A stretch of 64,000 nt of DNA, taken from the NCBI RefSeq assembly GCF_910594985.1, contig NZ_CAJVCE010000004.1, positions 124,001 to 188,000 of the forward strand. Direction: 5' to 3'. The position numbers and the translations under genes were made by a program. Positions 46,505 to 56,962 of this stretch are shown here, one piece after another. Position 1 is the first letter of the stretch; the number at the start of each line of letters is the position of its first letter. The DNA is from Paenibacillus allorhizosphaerae. GTDB lineage: Bacteria > Bacillota > Bacilli > Paenibacillales > NBRC-103111. The notes below the pieces were generated by a model. That model was not told the DNA's origin and made no database searches. It was given only the letters and a program-made list of their open reading frames with translations.

Positions 46505-48805
46505 TTATGTATGCAGCGTGTAGGTCTGTCCTTCGGCTGCATGGAATTCCAATACGGCATTCGAATATACGGAGGCAACCGCTCGCCCGTCTTGGGTGAC
46601 GCGCAGCTCATGCGGCGTGCGCACCCGGCATATGCCGCTGCGCTTAGCCCGCAGCACTGCGCTGTCAAGCTGTCCGCCCGACCAGCGAATGTCTACGCCG
46701 TAGCCGCCTCTCGCGCGCAGCCCTGTCACCTCGCCGTCGGGCCAAGCCATAGGCAGCGCCGGCAGCAAGGCGATTTCCCCGCCGTGCGACTGCAGCAGCA
46801 TCTCCGCGATCCCCGCCGTGCCGCCGAAGTTGCCGTCGATTTGGAATGGCGGGTGGGCGTCGAACATATTCGGGTAGGTCGACTTGGCGAGCAGCGCCTT
46901 CACGTTGTCGTAAGCGACGTCTCCCTCCCCGAGCCGCGACCAGAAGTTGATGATCCAGGCGCGGCTCCAGCCGGTGTGCCCGCCGCCGTGCGCAAGCCGG
47001 CGATCGAGCGTCCGCTTGGCGGCTTGCGCCAGCTCCGGCGAGCGCTGCGGATGGATCATTTCCCCTGGGTGCAGAGCAAACAACTGCGATATATGCCGGT
47101 GCCCCGGCTCCGCCTCGTCATAATCCTCAAGCCATTCCATAATTTGCCCGTGTTTGCCGATCCGGATCGGCGGAAGCTTCGTCATCGCCGCCTGCAGCTG
47201 TTCCCGGAACGCCTCGTCCGTCCGCAGGACGGATGCTGCGGCCAGACAAGCTTCAAACAAGGTGTGCACGATCTGGCTGTCCATCGCCGGAGCCATGCAC
47301 AGATTGCCGCGCGTACCGTCCGGCAGAATGAATTTATTTTCTGGAGAAATCGAAGGCCCTGTCAGCAAGCGCCCCTGCTCATCTTCTATCATATACTCAA
47401 GCAAAAATTGCGCCGCTTCCTTCATGACCGGATACGCTCTTTCCGCAAGGAACGATTCGTCCAGTCCGAACCGGTAGTGCTCCCATAAATGCAGGGACAG
47501 CCATGCCGCTCCGAGCGGCCAGATCGACGCACTCACCAGAATGCCCTCAATGTGGGTGTCGCCCCACAAGTTCGTATTATGATGCGCGGCAAAGCCGTTG
47601 CAGCCGTATACCGTTTTTGCCGTTTCGCGGCCGCTTGGGCGCATGCGCTCGATCAGGTCGAACAGCGGCTCATGGCATTCTTCCAGGTTGCATACTTCGG
47701 CCGGCCAATAATTCATTTCCGTATTGATGTTGATCGTAAATTTGGACTCCCAAGACGGCGTATAGCTGTCGTTCCAAATCCCCTGCAGCGTTGCCGCAAG
47801 CGTCCCCGGCCGTGAGCAGGACAGCAGCAAGTAACGCCCGAACTGGAAGTACAGCTCGACAAGACCGGGATCATCGTTTCCTTCCTGCATGCCTGACAGC
47901 CGCACGTCCGTAGGAAGCTTATCCGCTTCCGATTCCGTAAGCGCCGAGGACGCCGTCCCCAGCCTGAATTGAACCCTGTTGAAGTACCGCGAATAATCGG
48001 CTGTATGCTCTCGCTTCAGCTGCTCGTAAGGCTTGAGTGCTGCCGCTTCCACCTGCTCCAGGCTAACCGCCTCGGGATCGGCGTAACGGAACGTCGTATT
48101 CGCCGCGATCAGCAGCGTAACCCGGCCCGCCTTCTCCACGGAAATGAAGTCGCCGATGATTCGAACGCTGCCGCCTTCGGCAACCGCCTTCACGGCCGCA
48201 GCGAACTGCACGCCTTCCTTGCCGCACTCGCCGTCCATCACAATCGTATCGTTACGGACACCGTGCGTACCGGCATCGAACGGCCTGCGCATCAGATGCG
48301 CCCCGAAGGTCAGCCCGCCGGGCTTATCGCTCGTCAAACGCACCACGAGCACCTGATCTGCCGCGCTGCTGAAATATTCGCGCTCATACCGGACGTCGTC
48401 CAGCACATAGCTGACTTTGGCCGTCGCCGTATTCAAATCGAGCTCGCGAACATATTGCTCCGGCGTCCGATCGTGCCCCGGCAAATAAAACAATAAATCG
48501 CCGAGCGGCTGGTACGGATGCAAATATTTGGGCGCGGACATCAGCGCCATGCGGGCGAGATGCTCCGCCTCCTGCTGCTTTCCTTCCATCAGCAGACGTC
48601 GCACTTCCGGCAAATGCCGAAGCGCCTCCGAACTGTTTGCTTTTTTCGGTCCGCCGTACCAGACCGTATCTTCATTCAATTGTATTTTTTCCTGGCTCAC
48701 CGTACCGAAAATCATTCCGCCCAACCGGCCGTTGCCGATCGGCAGCGCCTCGGGCCATCGTTTCGCCGCTTCCCGGTACCACAGTTTGTGCTCGCGCTGC
48801 TGCAT
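46505..48805 (-). CDS. GH95 family glycosidase (alpha-L-fucosidase type)
   Basis: 766 residues, normal for a cytoplasmic GH95. N-terminal beta-domain '[20 protein letters not shown]...[11 protein letters not shown]', (alpha/alpha)6 barrel with '[22 protein letters not shown]' (catalytic Asn residues), '[10 protein letters not shown]' (Glu) and '[23 protein letters not shown]' (Asp). GH95 enzymes invert fucosyl (some galactosyl) alpha-1,2 linkages. No signal peptide, so it acts inside the cell. ATG with GGAGAAGGGATGG. It stands alone behind its own terminator. Fits with the GH151-like enzyme and the sugar-acid operon. Confidence 0.92.
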   Translation of the reverse strand: MQQREHKLWYREAAKRWPEALPIGNGRLGGMIFGTVSQEKIQLNEDTVWYGGPKKANSSEALRHLPEVRRLLMEGKQQEAEHLARMALMSAPKYLHPYQPLGDLLFYLPGHDRTPEQYVRELDLNTATAKVSYVLDDVRYEREYFSSAADQVLVVRLTSDKPGGLTFGAHLMRRPFDAGTHGVRNDTIVMDGECGKEGVQFAAAVKAVAEGGSVRIIGDFISVEKAGRVTLLIAANTTFRYADPEAVSLEQVEAAALKPYEQLKREHTADYSRYFNRVQFRLGTASSALTESEADKLPTDVRLSGMQEGNDDPGLVELYFQFGRYLLLSCSRPGTLAATLQGIWNDSYTPSWESKFTININTEMNYWPAEVCNLEECHEPLFDLIERMRPSGRETAKTVYGCNGFAAHHNTNLWGDTHIEGILVSASIWPLGAAWLSLHLWEHYRFGLDESFLAERAYPVMKEAAQFLLEYMIEDEQGRLLTGPSISPENKFILPDGTRGNLCMAPAMDSQIVHTLFEACLAAASVLRTDEAFREQLQAAMTKLPPIRIGKHGQIMEWLEDYDEAEPGHRHISQLFALHPGEMIHPQRSPELAQAAKRTLDRRLAHGGGHTGWSRAWIINFWSRLGEGDVAYDNVKALLAKSTYPNMFDAHPPFQIDGNFGGTAGIAEMLLQSHGGEIALLPALPMAWPDGEVTGLRARGGYGVDIRWSGGQLDSAVLRAKRSGICRVRTPHELRVTQDGRAVASVYSNAVLEFHAAEGQTYTLHT

Positions 48806-48908
48806 TCGGACCCATCCCTTCTCCTTTTAACATAGACTTATATTTTACCTCAAGCCTTCCGCAGGAAGAATGGATTTTAGTAAGCTTCATTTGGACAAAA
48901 GTAAGCTT

Positions 48909-50048
48909 TCACGCTTCGCGCATTTCGCGAATTTGAAAGTTCAGCGTGAACGTCGTGCGCTCATCTACGGAAATAAACGAGATGCCGCCGTTATTTTTCT
49001 GCATGATCGTTTTGCAAATCGCGAGGCCCAGTCCAGTCCCCTCTACCTTGTCCGTTACGAAAGGCTCGAACAGCGTCTTTTGAATTTCCGGGCGAATGGC
49101 CGGACCGTTGTTGGTAAATTCGATGACATACGTTTCGCTCTCCACATAACCGCGGATCATCATTTCTTTGTCGTGCTTGACGTGGGTCAGCGCATCGAGC
49201 CCGTTATTAATAATATTGGAAATGACCTGCTGCACCGCCACTTTCTGAATCGTAAGCAGCTCCTCCTCCAGCAGTTCGATCGATAAATTCACGTTTTCGT
49301 TCAAAAATCGCGGGTTCAGCAGCGAGACGACCGAGTCCAGCAGTTGTCTGGGCGTCACCTGCACGAACGGCTCTTCCATAACTCTTTTCTTCGAAAAGCT
49401 GAGCAAACCGGTAATTTGCATATGGATGTTTTCAAATTCGTTTTCCACTACATTCAAATAACGGTATACTTTCGAGCCGTCCTCGTTCGTCATGTTTTCC
49501 CGGATCAGCTTCAAAAATCCTTTGATGGAGGTTAACGGATTTCGGATTTCGTGCGCCATGCTGGCCGCCATTTTGCCGATCAAATTCAAACGGTCGTCGT
49601 GCAGCTGAATAATCGCGCGCTCTTGTTCGCTCAGCTTCGCATTGGTCAACTCCAAAAAGATGTGACATACGGTTTCCTGATAATACTGCATCCGGTCTTC
49701 CAGCTCATTCAGCAAGATCAGTACGCGACCAACCTCCAGCTCACGGCTTTCGCCCAAAACTTCATGCATCGCGCTTCGCCAATAATGATGGCTTCGCAAA
49801 ATATGGTGGAGCGGTATGTTGTTCTCGACCAGCCGTTTGGCCCAATTTGGAGCGTTGGACATAATCTCGTGTTGTTCTTTGGGGATATGAAGCCCTGTGA
49901 TGTACTCAAAGTAGCGCCCGGTCTCAATTAGCAGCGTATCCCCCTCGTAATAGCCGGGATAAGCGTTGCGGATCTTCACCTGCCAATTTCCAATTATCGC
50001 GCCCTTATGTTCCCGCAAAAAAGCAAGCTCCTTGTCAAACCTTGTCAT
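48909..50048 (-). CDS. Soluble sensor histidine kinase (sporulation-kinase type)
   Basis: 379 residues from the ATG at 50048 (GGAGGG). The N-terminal 140 residues form an all-helical domain resembling RsbR/HisK N-terminal sensor domains, not PAS. HisKA follows with phospho-acceptor His in 'MAHEIRNPLTSIKGFLKLI' (about 172), then HATPase with N-box 'VISNIINNGLDAL', an altered G1 box (NNGPAI, lacking the usual Asp) and G2 'GTGLGLAICKTI'. No membrane helix. No response regulator is adjacent; Bacillales kinases of this shape often feed Spo0F, which is an inference here. Confidence 0.87.
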   Translation of the reverse strand: MTRFDKELAFLREHKGAIIGNWQVKIRNAYPGYYEGDTLLIETGRYFEYITGLHIPKEQHEIMSNAPNWAKRLVENNIPLHHILRSHHYWRSAMHEVLGESRELEVGRVLILLNELEDRMQYYQETVCHIFLELTNAKLSEQERAIIQLHDDRLNLIGKMAASMAHEIRNPLTSIKGFLKLIRENMTNEDGSKVYRYLNVVENEFENIHMQITGLLSFSKKRVMEEPFVQVTPRQLLDSVVSLLNPRFLNENVNLSIELLEEELLTIQKVAVQQVISNIINNGLDALTHVKHDKEMMIRGYVESETYVIEFTNNGPAIRPEIQKTLFEPFVTDKVEGTGLGLAICKTIMQKNNGGISFISVDERTTFTLNFQIREMREA

Positions 50049-50339
50049 CATACCCTCCATATGCGCGCGTCATAATAGTTAATCAATACGACAGAACGAA
50101 TGGGATTTCCTGTCGTTCCGGCATAAAATTTGAAAGAAAAAAACTTTGCGAGCGATGCCGTCGCGATAAAACAAGTGCATGGTTCGATGGTGGAGCACTA
50201 GCGGTCTGAAACGCTTTGCTTACGGGCAAAAAGCCGGTGTTTTACTTGAAAAAAGACTTGACGGAAACCGGTCCGCCAAGTCTTGAAAACATGCTGCGCA
50301 TACCGCGCAATCAACTGCTGCCGCCGGAGTGGGCCCTCT

Positions 50340-51323
50340 TTAATACGCGCCTCGGATACGGGTATGTATTTCCTCAGCATACAACGCCTCCAGCTTGCCC
50401 CGCTCCTCTGTGGAAAACGACGGCACGTTCAGCGCACCGAGATTGTCTTCCACCTGCGCCGTGTTTCTGAATCCGGGGATGACGCACGTAATGTTCGGAT
50501 TGTCCAATATCCAGCGGAGCGCGGCCCGCGTCATATTGCCCCGTCCATCCGCGATCCATTGCAGTTTGCGGCTGAGCTGCACCCCCGTCTCGAACGGCAG
50601 CCCGGCGAACGTCTCCCCGACGTTGAAGCTGTCGCCGTTGCGGTTAAAGCTTCGATGGTCTTCCGGATCAAATGTGCTGCGTTCCGTGAACTTGCCGGTC
50701 AAAAGCCCGCTGGCCAGCGGCAAACGAACAAGGATACCGACGCCTTGCGCATGTGCTTTCGGAAGCAGCTCCCGCTCGGGCTTTTGCCGGAAAATGTTGT
50801 AGATCACCTGCAGCGCTTTTACATTCGGATACGTCAGACAGAGCAGCCCTTCCTCTACTGTTTCGACGCTGACGCCGTATTCGCGGATTTTCCCTTCCTG
50901 CCGCAGTTTGTCCAGCACTCCAAACACCGATCCGTCGCGCAAGATGTCGATGGGAGGACAGTGAATTTGATACAGGTCGATGCGCTCCCGCTCCAGCCGC
51001 TTCAGGCTCGCTTCGCAAAACGCACGCACCGATGCCTCGGAATAGACGGCAGGGTCGTGAATGTCCGCCGCCCGGCAAAACTTCGTTGCGATATATATCC
51101 GGTCTTCCCGCCCTTTGGTCGCCCGTGCCAGCAGCCGCTCGCTGTGGCCGCTTCCGTATACGTCCGCGGTATCGAAAAAGTTGACCCCTTCTTCCATCGC
51201 GCGCTCTAAGCCTTGGAGCGACTCCGCGTCGTTTACGCTGCCCCACGAGCCGCCGATTGCCCACGTGCCGAAGCTGATCTCGCTTACCTTCAGTTCGGTG
51301 TTGCCAAGCTGTCTGTATTTCAT
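50340..51323 (-). CDS. Aldo/keto reductase
   Basis: 327 residues. 'NFFDTADVYGSGHSERLLARA' contains Asp and Tyr, 'YIATKF' the Lys and 'DLYQIHCPP' the His of the catalytic tetrad; 'CVIPGFRNTAQVEDNL' is the cofactor site. General family of sugar and aldehyde oxidoreductases. ATG with AAAGGAGG; 17 bp downstream of the epimerase-like gene, so the two are probably co-transcribed. The 290 bp after its stop hold no recognisable gene. Confidence 0.87.
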   Translation of the reverse strand: MKYRQLGNTELKVSEISFGTWAIGGSWGSVNDAESLQGLERAMEEGVNFFDTADVYGSGHSERLLARATKGREDRIYIATKFCRAADIHDPAVYSEASVRAFCEASLKRLERERIDLYQIHCPPIDILRDGSVFGVLDKLRQEGKIREYGVSVETVEEGLLCLTYPNVKALQVIYNIFRQKPERELLPKAHAQGVGILVRLPLASGLLTGKFTERSTFDPEDHRSFNRNGDSFNVGETFAGLPFETGVQLSRKLQWIADGRGNMTRAALRWILDNPNITCVIPGFRNTAQVEDNLGALNVPSFSTEERGKLEALYAEEIHTRIRGAY

Positions 51324-51340
51324 CGTTCGTGCTGCCTCCT

Positions 51341-52354
51341 TTAAAATAACGCTTTCAGCTCGTTCCCGAAACGGTGATACATCTCGACAAGCCGGTCTTC
51401 CAATCGGTCCTTCTCCGCTTCGACCGGATGCCCTTCCCGTTCAAACCAGCGAAGCATCATGTCCAGCCCTTCCGCTAGCGTAATGCCGTTGCGGAACGTC
51501 GGGATGTCCCGTTTAATCTTGGAATTATCGAACAAGCCGCTGTACTGCTTCTCATAATACAAATGCGCGAACAATCCCGGATTCGCTTCATGCAGAAGCT
51601 GCGAGCTCATATGAACCAATTGCGGTTCGCGGCCGACCAGCTTGCCGATTTCCAGGTACAGGTCTTCCCATACATGCAGATCTTCATTCGTCGCATGATA
51701 GGATTGCCCGTAAGTCCGTTCATTCCCTGCAGCCCCAGCAAAAGCGCTGGCCGTATCCGGAGCGAAGGTGAAGCTCCACGGCACGGTGCCGTCGCCGAAC
51801 ATCACGAGCGGTTTGCCGCTTTTGATCCGGTGCACGAGGTTGACGTTTTGCCGGAGCACGCCCATATTGGCTCCGCCGATGCCGAACGTCAGCGAAGGCC
51901 GGATAATCGTCACCGGAATTTCGCCTTTGGCGATAACGGTATGCAGATAGCGCTCCATCTCCGCTTTATGGTACGCATACGGAAACACCGGATCGTCCAC
52001 AAGCGCCTCCGCATCCTCCTGTGCCGGAATGGTGCGGAACGGCCTTTTGTACGCTGCCGTACTTGAACAGAAAATGAGCTGACTCGCGCGTTCCTTGAAC
52101 GTTTGCACGGTCAGGCCGGCATCGGAAGCGTTAAAAGAGATCATGTCGATCACGACATCAAAGCGGTGCGGCTGCATTAATGATTGAAATGCATCCTTGT
52201 CGTTCTTATCGCCGGTAATCCACTCGACATCATCTTGAAACAGCTCCTTCTTCGTCCCGCGGTTAAACAGTACCGGATGATGGCCTTGGGCCAACAGCTG
52301 TTCTACAATGCACCGGCTAATGACGCCCGTGCCTCCCAGAATCAATACTTTCAT
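51341..52354 (-). CDS. NAD(P)-dependent epimerase/dehydratase-like protein (extended SDR)
   Basis: 337 residues from the ATG at 52354. 'LILGGTGVISRCIVEQLLAQGHHPVLFNRG' is an extended-SDR nucleotide-binding motif, and 'YAYHKAEME' provides Tyr-x-x-x-Lys. The second part has the sugar-nucleotide-epimerase layout. Divergent from the TIM-barrel isomerase gene at 52539 and followed by an aldo/keto reductase, suggesting a carbohydrate-modifying cluster. Substrate unknown. Confidence 0.82.
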   Translation of the reverse strand: MKVLILGGTGVISRCIVEQLLAQGHHPVLFNRGTKKELFQDDVEWITGDKNDKDAFQSLMQPHRFDVVIDMISFNASDAGLTVQTFKERASQLIFCSSTAAYKRPFRTIPAQEDAEALVDDPVFPYAYHKAEMERYLHTVIAKGEIPVTIIRPSLTFGIGGANMGVLRQNVNLVHRIKSGKPLVMFGDGTVPWSFTFAPDTASAFAGAAGNERTYGQSYHATNEDLHVWEDLYLEIGKLVGREPQLVHMSSQLLHEANPGLFAHLYYEKQYSGLFDNSKIKRDIPTFRNGITLAEGLDMMLRWFEREGHPVEAEKDRLEDRLVEMYHRFGNELKALF

Positions 52355-52538
52355 TCTCAGCACCTGCTTTGCTTCGTATTTGGAGTTTCTCTTATTTACA
52401 GTACATCCCGCCGTACGACAAGGCAAGCGATTACATGGACGAACCCGCGTTTGCGAGCAAGAAGTTAACAGCTGCACATTGCCTGTACCGGTGAACCATG
52501 TTATTTTTAACCATATGACGTTACAAGGAGGCCACCAC

Positions 52539-53372
52539 ATGCGCTACGGAATATTGGCACATAATTTAGGCAAAACGACGTGCGACGAACTGGCCCGCCG
52601 TACAGGCTCATACGGCTTTGAATTCGTTCAGCTGGCACTGTCCAAAGCGCTCACCGACCTGGATGCCGGTCTCGGCCGGTTAAGCCCGGGGCTCGCGCAT
52701 CACGTGGCCGATACGTTTGCCCGTCAGGGCGTAAAAATTGCGGTGCTCGGCTGCTACATTAACCCGATTCACCCCAACATGGAGGAACGCCGGCACGGGA
52801 TCGAGCGCTTCAAGGAGCATTTGCGCTATGCCAGAGATTTCGGCGCGAGCGTCGTCGCCACGGAGACCGGAACGATCCGGACTTACCTCGAAGCTTATCC
52901 ACATCATAAAGAAGAAGACTTATGGAAGCAGCTTCGCATCGTCGTGGAGGAGTTGGCCGAGGAAGCCGAGAAATGGGGCGTTACCGTCGGCATCGAGCCT
53001 TCGGGCACCGAGGTGATCCACAGCGCGGACTTGATGCACCGGATGCTGGAAGAAGTGCCTTCTACGAACATCGGCGTCGTCCTGGATCCGTGCCACTTGC
53101 TTCAAGCGCATAACATCGACCGCCAACACGAGGTGCTGCAGCATGCGTTCCGGCAGTTCGGGCACCGGATCGTGCTCGCGCATGTGAAAGATATGGATTT
53201 CACCCCCGAAGGCAAAAAGAAATACGTTCGCATGGGTACCGGTTGCGTCGATTACCCGTTCTTCATGCAGCTGCTCCAGCAATACAAGCCTTACTCGAAT
53301 GTATCCTTCGAGGGCGGCATCGAGCCGGAGGATATTCCAGCATCTATCGCCCATTTGAAGTCTTGCTTGTAA
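52539..53372 (+). CDS. Sugar phosphate isomerase/epimerase family (xylose-isomerase-like TIM barrel)
   Basis: 277 residues from the ATG at 52539, 7 bp after AAGGAGG. TIM-barrel AP-endonuclease-2-like fold with metal ligands in 'VATETGTI', 'VGIEPSG', 'VVLDPCHLLQAHN' and 'LAHVKDMD', ending 'NVSFEGGIEPED'. Such proteins isomerise or epimerise sugars and often sit beside Gfo/Idh or aldo/keto enzymes. Specific reaction unknown. Confidence 0.85.
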   Translation: MRYGILAHNLGKTTCDELARRTGSYGFEFVQLALSKALTDLDAGLGRLSPGLAHHVADTFARQGVKIAVLGCYINPIHPNMEERRHGIERFKEHLRYARDFGASVVATETGTIRTYLEAYPHHKEEDLWKQLRIVVEELAEEAEKWGVTVGIEPSGTEVIHSADLMHRMLEEVPSTNIGVVLDPCHLLQAHNIDRQHEVLQHAFRQFGHRIVLAHVKDMDFTPEGKKKYVRMGTGCVDYPFFMQLLQQYKPYSNVSFEGGIEPEDIPASIAHLKSCL

Positions 53373-53375
53373 GAA

Positions 53376-53430
53376 AAGCCCGATAACCTAGTCCAGCGTT
53401 ATTGACGGACATGGGTATTGGGCTTCTTCT
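53376..53430. terminator. Bidirectional terminator between convergent genes
   Basis: AAGCCCGATA and TATTGGGCTT arms (one G-T pair), with A/T-rich outer flanks; the minus-strand binding-protein gene ends at 53429. Confidence 0.6.
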
Positions 53431-55078
53431 ATTTCTTCCATCTGGAAGCATCGTAGGCTTGTTGGTACAATTCGAGCATGCGGTTCAAGTTCAATTTATC
53501 AAGCGTACTCAAATAATGGTTCCATTCGCTCTCCATATCCACCGCCCCGGTAACGACTTTGGCGAAAAACTCGGTGCGGTAGTCCGTAATCGCCTTATCG
53601 ATATTCGTCAATTCTTCCGCCTGCTCGCTTGTGAAAAATAACGGCGGGACCGTTTTTGACGGGTCCATGCGATACGGCTCGTACTTTTGCTCCGTCTCGT
53701 TATACAATGTGATCTCGAGCGGATATTTCGGGTCGGCGTACTGGCTAAGCCGGTACTCGTTGGTGCGCAGACTCGGGCCGTACTGCGCCCAGTGCACATT
53801 TTGCAGCTTGCCGAAGGTAACGAGCTGCTTCCACTTCGCTTGCCTTCCGTCCAGCCCTAGCTCCCCCGAGGACGCCTTCTCCCATTCCTGTCCCGGCCGG
53901 CCGATCGTACTCCGCATCGTCGCTTCTTCGCTCAACAGGAAATCTCCGAGCCGAAATGCCGCAGCCGGATTGCGGGCGTTGTTTGTAACGACATAGGTGC
54001 CGTAGATCATGGCGTACGGGTTGAATGAAGTCGAGCGTACGCCTGCAGGTCCGCGGAGCGGCGGCAGCGCCACATAATCTTTGATTCGCAGGGAATCGGC
54101 ATCCAGAAAGACGGTCGGGTTCTGTGCAGGAACGGCTCCCAGTACCTCAAACCCCGGGCTCGTCCCAAGCTGCTTCAGTTGGTTGCGATCCTGCGCGAAC
54201 GACTGGGATGCGATCAGTCCGGCCTCGTACAGCTTATTCAAATACAACAACCCTTCTTTCCATTCAGGTTGATTGTACGCCACCTGAATTCGGCCGTCGC
54301 GTATATATTTCAAATTGTTGTCCTTTTCGATGAACGCTCCCATCAGAAAATGCTCCAGGTTCGTGGAAGGTCCGTTTATCGCACCGATGAGCGGAATTTC
54401 ATCGGGTTTGCCGTTGCCGTTCGGATCGCGTTCCTTGAACGCTTTCAGCGTCTCATAGAATTGCTCCGTCGTGGCCGGCATCGGCAGACCGAGCGCATCG
54501 AGCCACGTTTGATTGATCCACATCTTTTGGCCGTATGCGCAGTGATAGCACTCGTTGATCTGCGGCAGCGCGTAGACGTTCCCATCCGGGACGGTCATCA
54601 ACTCTTTGGCGTACGGCACCTGCGCATACATCCTCTTGGTCTCTACGCCGTACTTGTCGATGTAGTCGTTCAGCGGCAGAAACACGCCGTCTTTGCCGTA
54701 GATCGACTGTTTATTCGGAGATATGCCCATATTGAGCAGCACATCGGGATAATCGCCGCCGGCAAGCGTAACGTTCAGCTTCTCCTGGTATGTTTTTTCC
54801 GGAGCAACCTCCCATTCGATCTGGATGTTCGTCTTTTCCTCCAGCCATTTCGTAAATTCGTTCGTCGCGAAGTTTTCCACATTGCCCGAGCCTCTGACCA
54901 TCACCCGGAGCATCGTCTTTTGTTTGGTGATCGGGAGAACGCCCGCTTCCGTCACTTGTGCGGCTTTGTCCGCATCGCCCATCCCGTTCTCCGGCTTCGC
55001 CCCGTCGCAAGCCCCCAAGAGCAGAAACGCAGCCGCCACGGGCCATACGAACAGCGATTTCCCGCGTTTGCCCAACAC
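53429..55078 (-). CDS. Extracellular solute-binding lipoprotein (LipO/YtcQ type), partner of YesMN-like system
   Basis: 549 residues. Signal peptide and lipobox ('PVAAAFLLLGAC'), then 'FATNEFTKWLEEKTNIQIEWEVAPEKTYQEKLNVTLAGGDYPDVLLN', the standard start of large sugar/oligosaccharide-binding proteins of Paenibacillaceae. First in-frame start GTG at 55078, with TTG at 55075 an alternative. It follows the sensor kinase by 87 bp on the same strand. No permeases are nearby, so it either shares a transporter elsewhere or acts as a sensor for the kinase. Confidence 0.88.
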   Translation of the reverse strand: MLGKRGKSLFVWPVAAAFLLLGACDGAKPENGMGDADKAAQVTEAGVLPITKQKTMLRVMVRGSGNVENFATNEFTKWLEEKTNIQIEWEVAPEKTYQEKLNVTLAGGDYPDVLLNMGISPNKQSIYGKDGVFLPLNDYIDKYGVETKRMYAQVPYAKELMTVPDGNVYALPQINECYHCAYGQKMWINQTWLDALGLPMPATTEQFYETLKAFKERDPNGNGKPDEIPLIGAINGPSTNLEHFLMGAFIEKDNNLKYIRDGRIQVAYNQPEWKEGLLYLNKLYEAGLIASQSFAQDRNQLKQLGTSPGFEVLGAVPAQNPTVFLDADSLRIKDYVALPPLRGPAGVRSTSFNPYAMIYGTYVVTNNARNPAAAFRLGDFLLSEEATMRSTIGRPGQEWEKASSGELGLDGRQAKWKQLVTFGKLQNVHWAQYGPSLRTNEYRLSQYADPKYPLEITLYNETEQKYEPYRMDPSKTVPPLFFTSEQAEELTNIDKAITDYRTEFFAKVVTGAVDMESEWNHYLSTLDKLNLNRMLELYQQAYDASRWKK

Positions 55079-55165
55079 ACGTCCCCCTCTCCCGGCAATT
55101 TGTTTGTTCCGTTCAGCTTATATAGAAGCATATCCTTCCGGCCGGAGCGCACGCATTGCGCTGTT

Positions 55166-56962
55166 TTAACCTGACATGACTTTTTTTGTTCCTGCGGCCG
55201 GCATGTGCATCGTAATGCGGGTGCCATCGCCCTCTTTGCTTTCTACCCGAAGCCCGTACCGTGCTCCAAATACCATTTGAATCCGGTTATGCACATTTCC
55301 GAGGCCGATGCTGCCGTCCGTCGATTGATCCGCCGATCGCCGCAAGCTTTTGCGGAGCGCGGCCAGCCGATGGGCAGACATGCCCGAGCCGTTGTCTTCT
55401 ACCGTCAAATAAAAGTCGCTCTGATCGCACCAAGCGTTAACGATGATCAAGTGATGCTCCTCAATGCCGTCGGGGAACGCGTGCTTGAACACGTTCTCTA
55501 CAAGCGGCTGCAGCGTCAGGCGCACCATCGATTTGAGCAGCAGTTCCGGCGGAATGCGGACATCGACTTCAAACTCGCGGCCGATGCGGAATTTCATGAT
55601 CGCTATAAAATGCATCATATGCTTCAGCTCGTTGGCCACCGTAATTTCCTCCAAATCGGTGCGGACGGAATAACGCAGCATGTAGGAGAGCGAACGGACA
55701 ATCTCCTTGATCTCGCTCGACTTTTGAATGACGGCATAGCAAATAATGATCTCAAGCGTATTGTACAAAAAATGCGGGTTGATCTGCAGCTGCAACGATT
55801 GGAACTCGGCAAGCTGACGCTTGAGCAGATGCTCCTGATTCCGGAGTTCGGTCTCGTACACGCGATCTACGAGCTCCTCGAGCCGTTCCACCATCGTATT
55901 GTAGCTGGAGATCAGCCGGTCCATCTCGTCATGGCTACCGGTCAGCGGCACTTTCGTCCACTGCCCGATTTCCGTCTGGCGCATGCCGTATTCCAGACGG
56001 CGAACCGGCTTCACGATCGAACGGCCGAAGCGGTACGCGAGGTACAGAGCGATCAGCAGCGTGCCGAGACCTACGTAAATCGTCGTCTGCCGCAGGGCCG
56101 CAACCGGCTCCCGCTGCTCGCTAAGCGACATGCTGGCCACCAGATTCCATCCGGAATAGTCGGAATGGCGGCTAAAAAAAATGCGGTCCGGTTCGTCCGG
56201 AAGCTCAAACACGCGATTCGTGTTGCTTTTGACCGCCTCGAACTGCCGCCCGGCGAGCTGCTTGCCGATTCGTTTGTTATCGGGATGATAAATGATTTTA
56301 CCGCGATCGTTGACGATGAAGAAATACCCCGTCTCTCCCAGACGGATCCCTTTCCACAGCGTCTTCAACTCGTTGATGCGCATCTCGAACCCCATGACGC
56401 CCTTGAACATACGAGATGTTTGACGATCGGACACTTTGCGCGCCAGCGTCAAATGGCCGTCCAGAAAGCCGGAATCCTGGATCGTCAATCCGCCGTCGTC
56501 CCGCGTGTCTTCCTTCAACTGCTCGATATATTCATCGAACGCCTTGTAGTTGAACGGGGTGACCTGCACGTTGAAATCCATTGCCCGAAAGCCGTTGTAA
56601 CCGGCCAAATACACCATGGTGATCTCCGGGTTATTAATCAGCACCGTCTGGAACAGCTGCTGCTTGATCATGTTTTCGACGACGTAAAATTCGCTGACTT
56701 TCGATTTGTCCGGCTTCGAGCTGAGCGCATCTTTCACCAGCGCCGAGGTCAGGATCGACAACGTCGCCCGTTCGTAGCCTTTCAAATACAGATCCGTCTG
56801 ATGCACCGCATTATCGACGATTTGCGCCAAAAGCGCCTGATATTGATTGTCCAGCTCTTTGGACGAACGCCAATACCCGGTAACACCGACGGTCACCGAA
56901 GTCAGCGCAATGACGACCACGAAATAAAAATATATGCGCCGCGCCATGCCGCCTTTCATCAT
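55166..56962 (-). CDS. YesM-type sensor histidine kinase
   Basis: 598 residues. Membrane helix (about 8-28), extracellular dCache-like sensor (about 35-290, 'GETGYFFIVNDRGKIIYHPDNKRIGK'), second helix (about 292-312), HAMP (about 313-370), His-kinase domain with 'LQLQINPHFLYNTLEII' (phospho-acceptor His) and HATPase with 'TLQPLVENVFKHAF' and 'VEDNGSGMS'. Start overlaps the response-regulator stop. Such kinases usually respond to extracellular carbohydrate. Confidence 0.93.
   Translation of the reverse strand: MMKGGMARRIYFYFVVVIALTSVTVGVTGYWRSSKELDNQYQALLAQIVDNAVHQTDLYLKGYERATLSILTSALVKDALSSKPDKSKVSEFYVVENMIKQQLFQTVLINNPEITMVYLAGYNGFRAMDFNVQVTPFNYKAFDEYIEQLKEDTRDDGGLTIQDSGFLDGHLTLARKVSDRQTSRMFKGVMGFEMRINELKTLWKGIRLGETGYFFIVNDRGKIIYHPDNKRIGKQLAGRQFEAVKSNTNRVFELPDEPDRIFFSRHSDYSGWNLVASMSLSEQREPVAALRQTTIYVGLGTLLIALYLAYRFGRSIVKPVRRLEYGMRQTEIGQWTKVPLTGSHDEMDRLISSYNTMVERLEELVDRVYETELRNQEHLLKRQLAEFQSLQLQINPHFLYNTLEIIICYAVIQKSSEIKEIVRSLSYMLRYSVRTDLEEITVANELKHMMHFIAIMKFRIGREFEVDVRIPPELLLKSMVRLTLQPLVENVFKHAFPDGIEEHHLIIVNAWCDQSDFYLTVEDNGSGMSAHRLAALRKSLRRSADQSTDGSIGLGNVHNRIQMVFGARYGLRVESKEGDGTRITMHMPAAGTKKVMSG

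Noticed and set aside
46448..47488. Long plus-strand open frame opposite the GH95 gene
   Set aside because: Shadow of GC-rich coding sequence; the product is Arg/His-rich with no family pattern, and the minus strand encodes an intact GH95.
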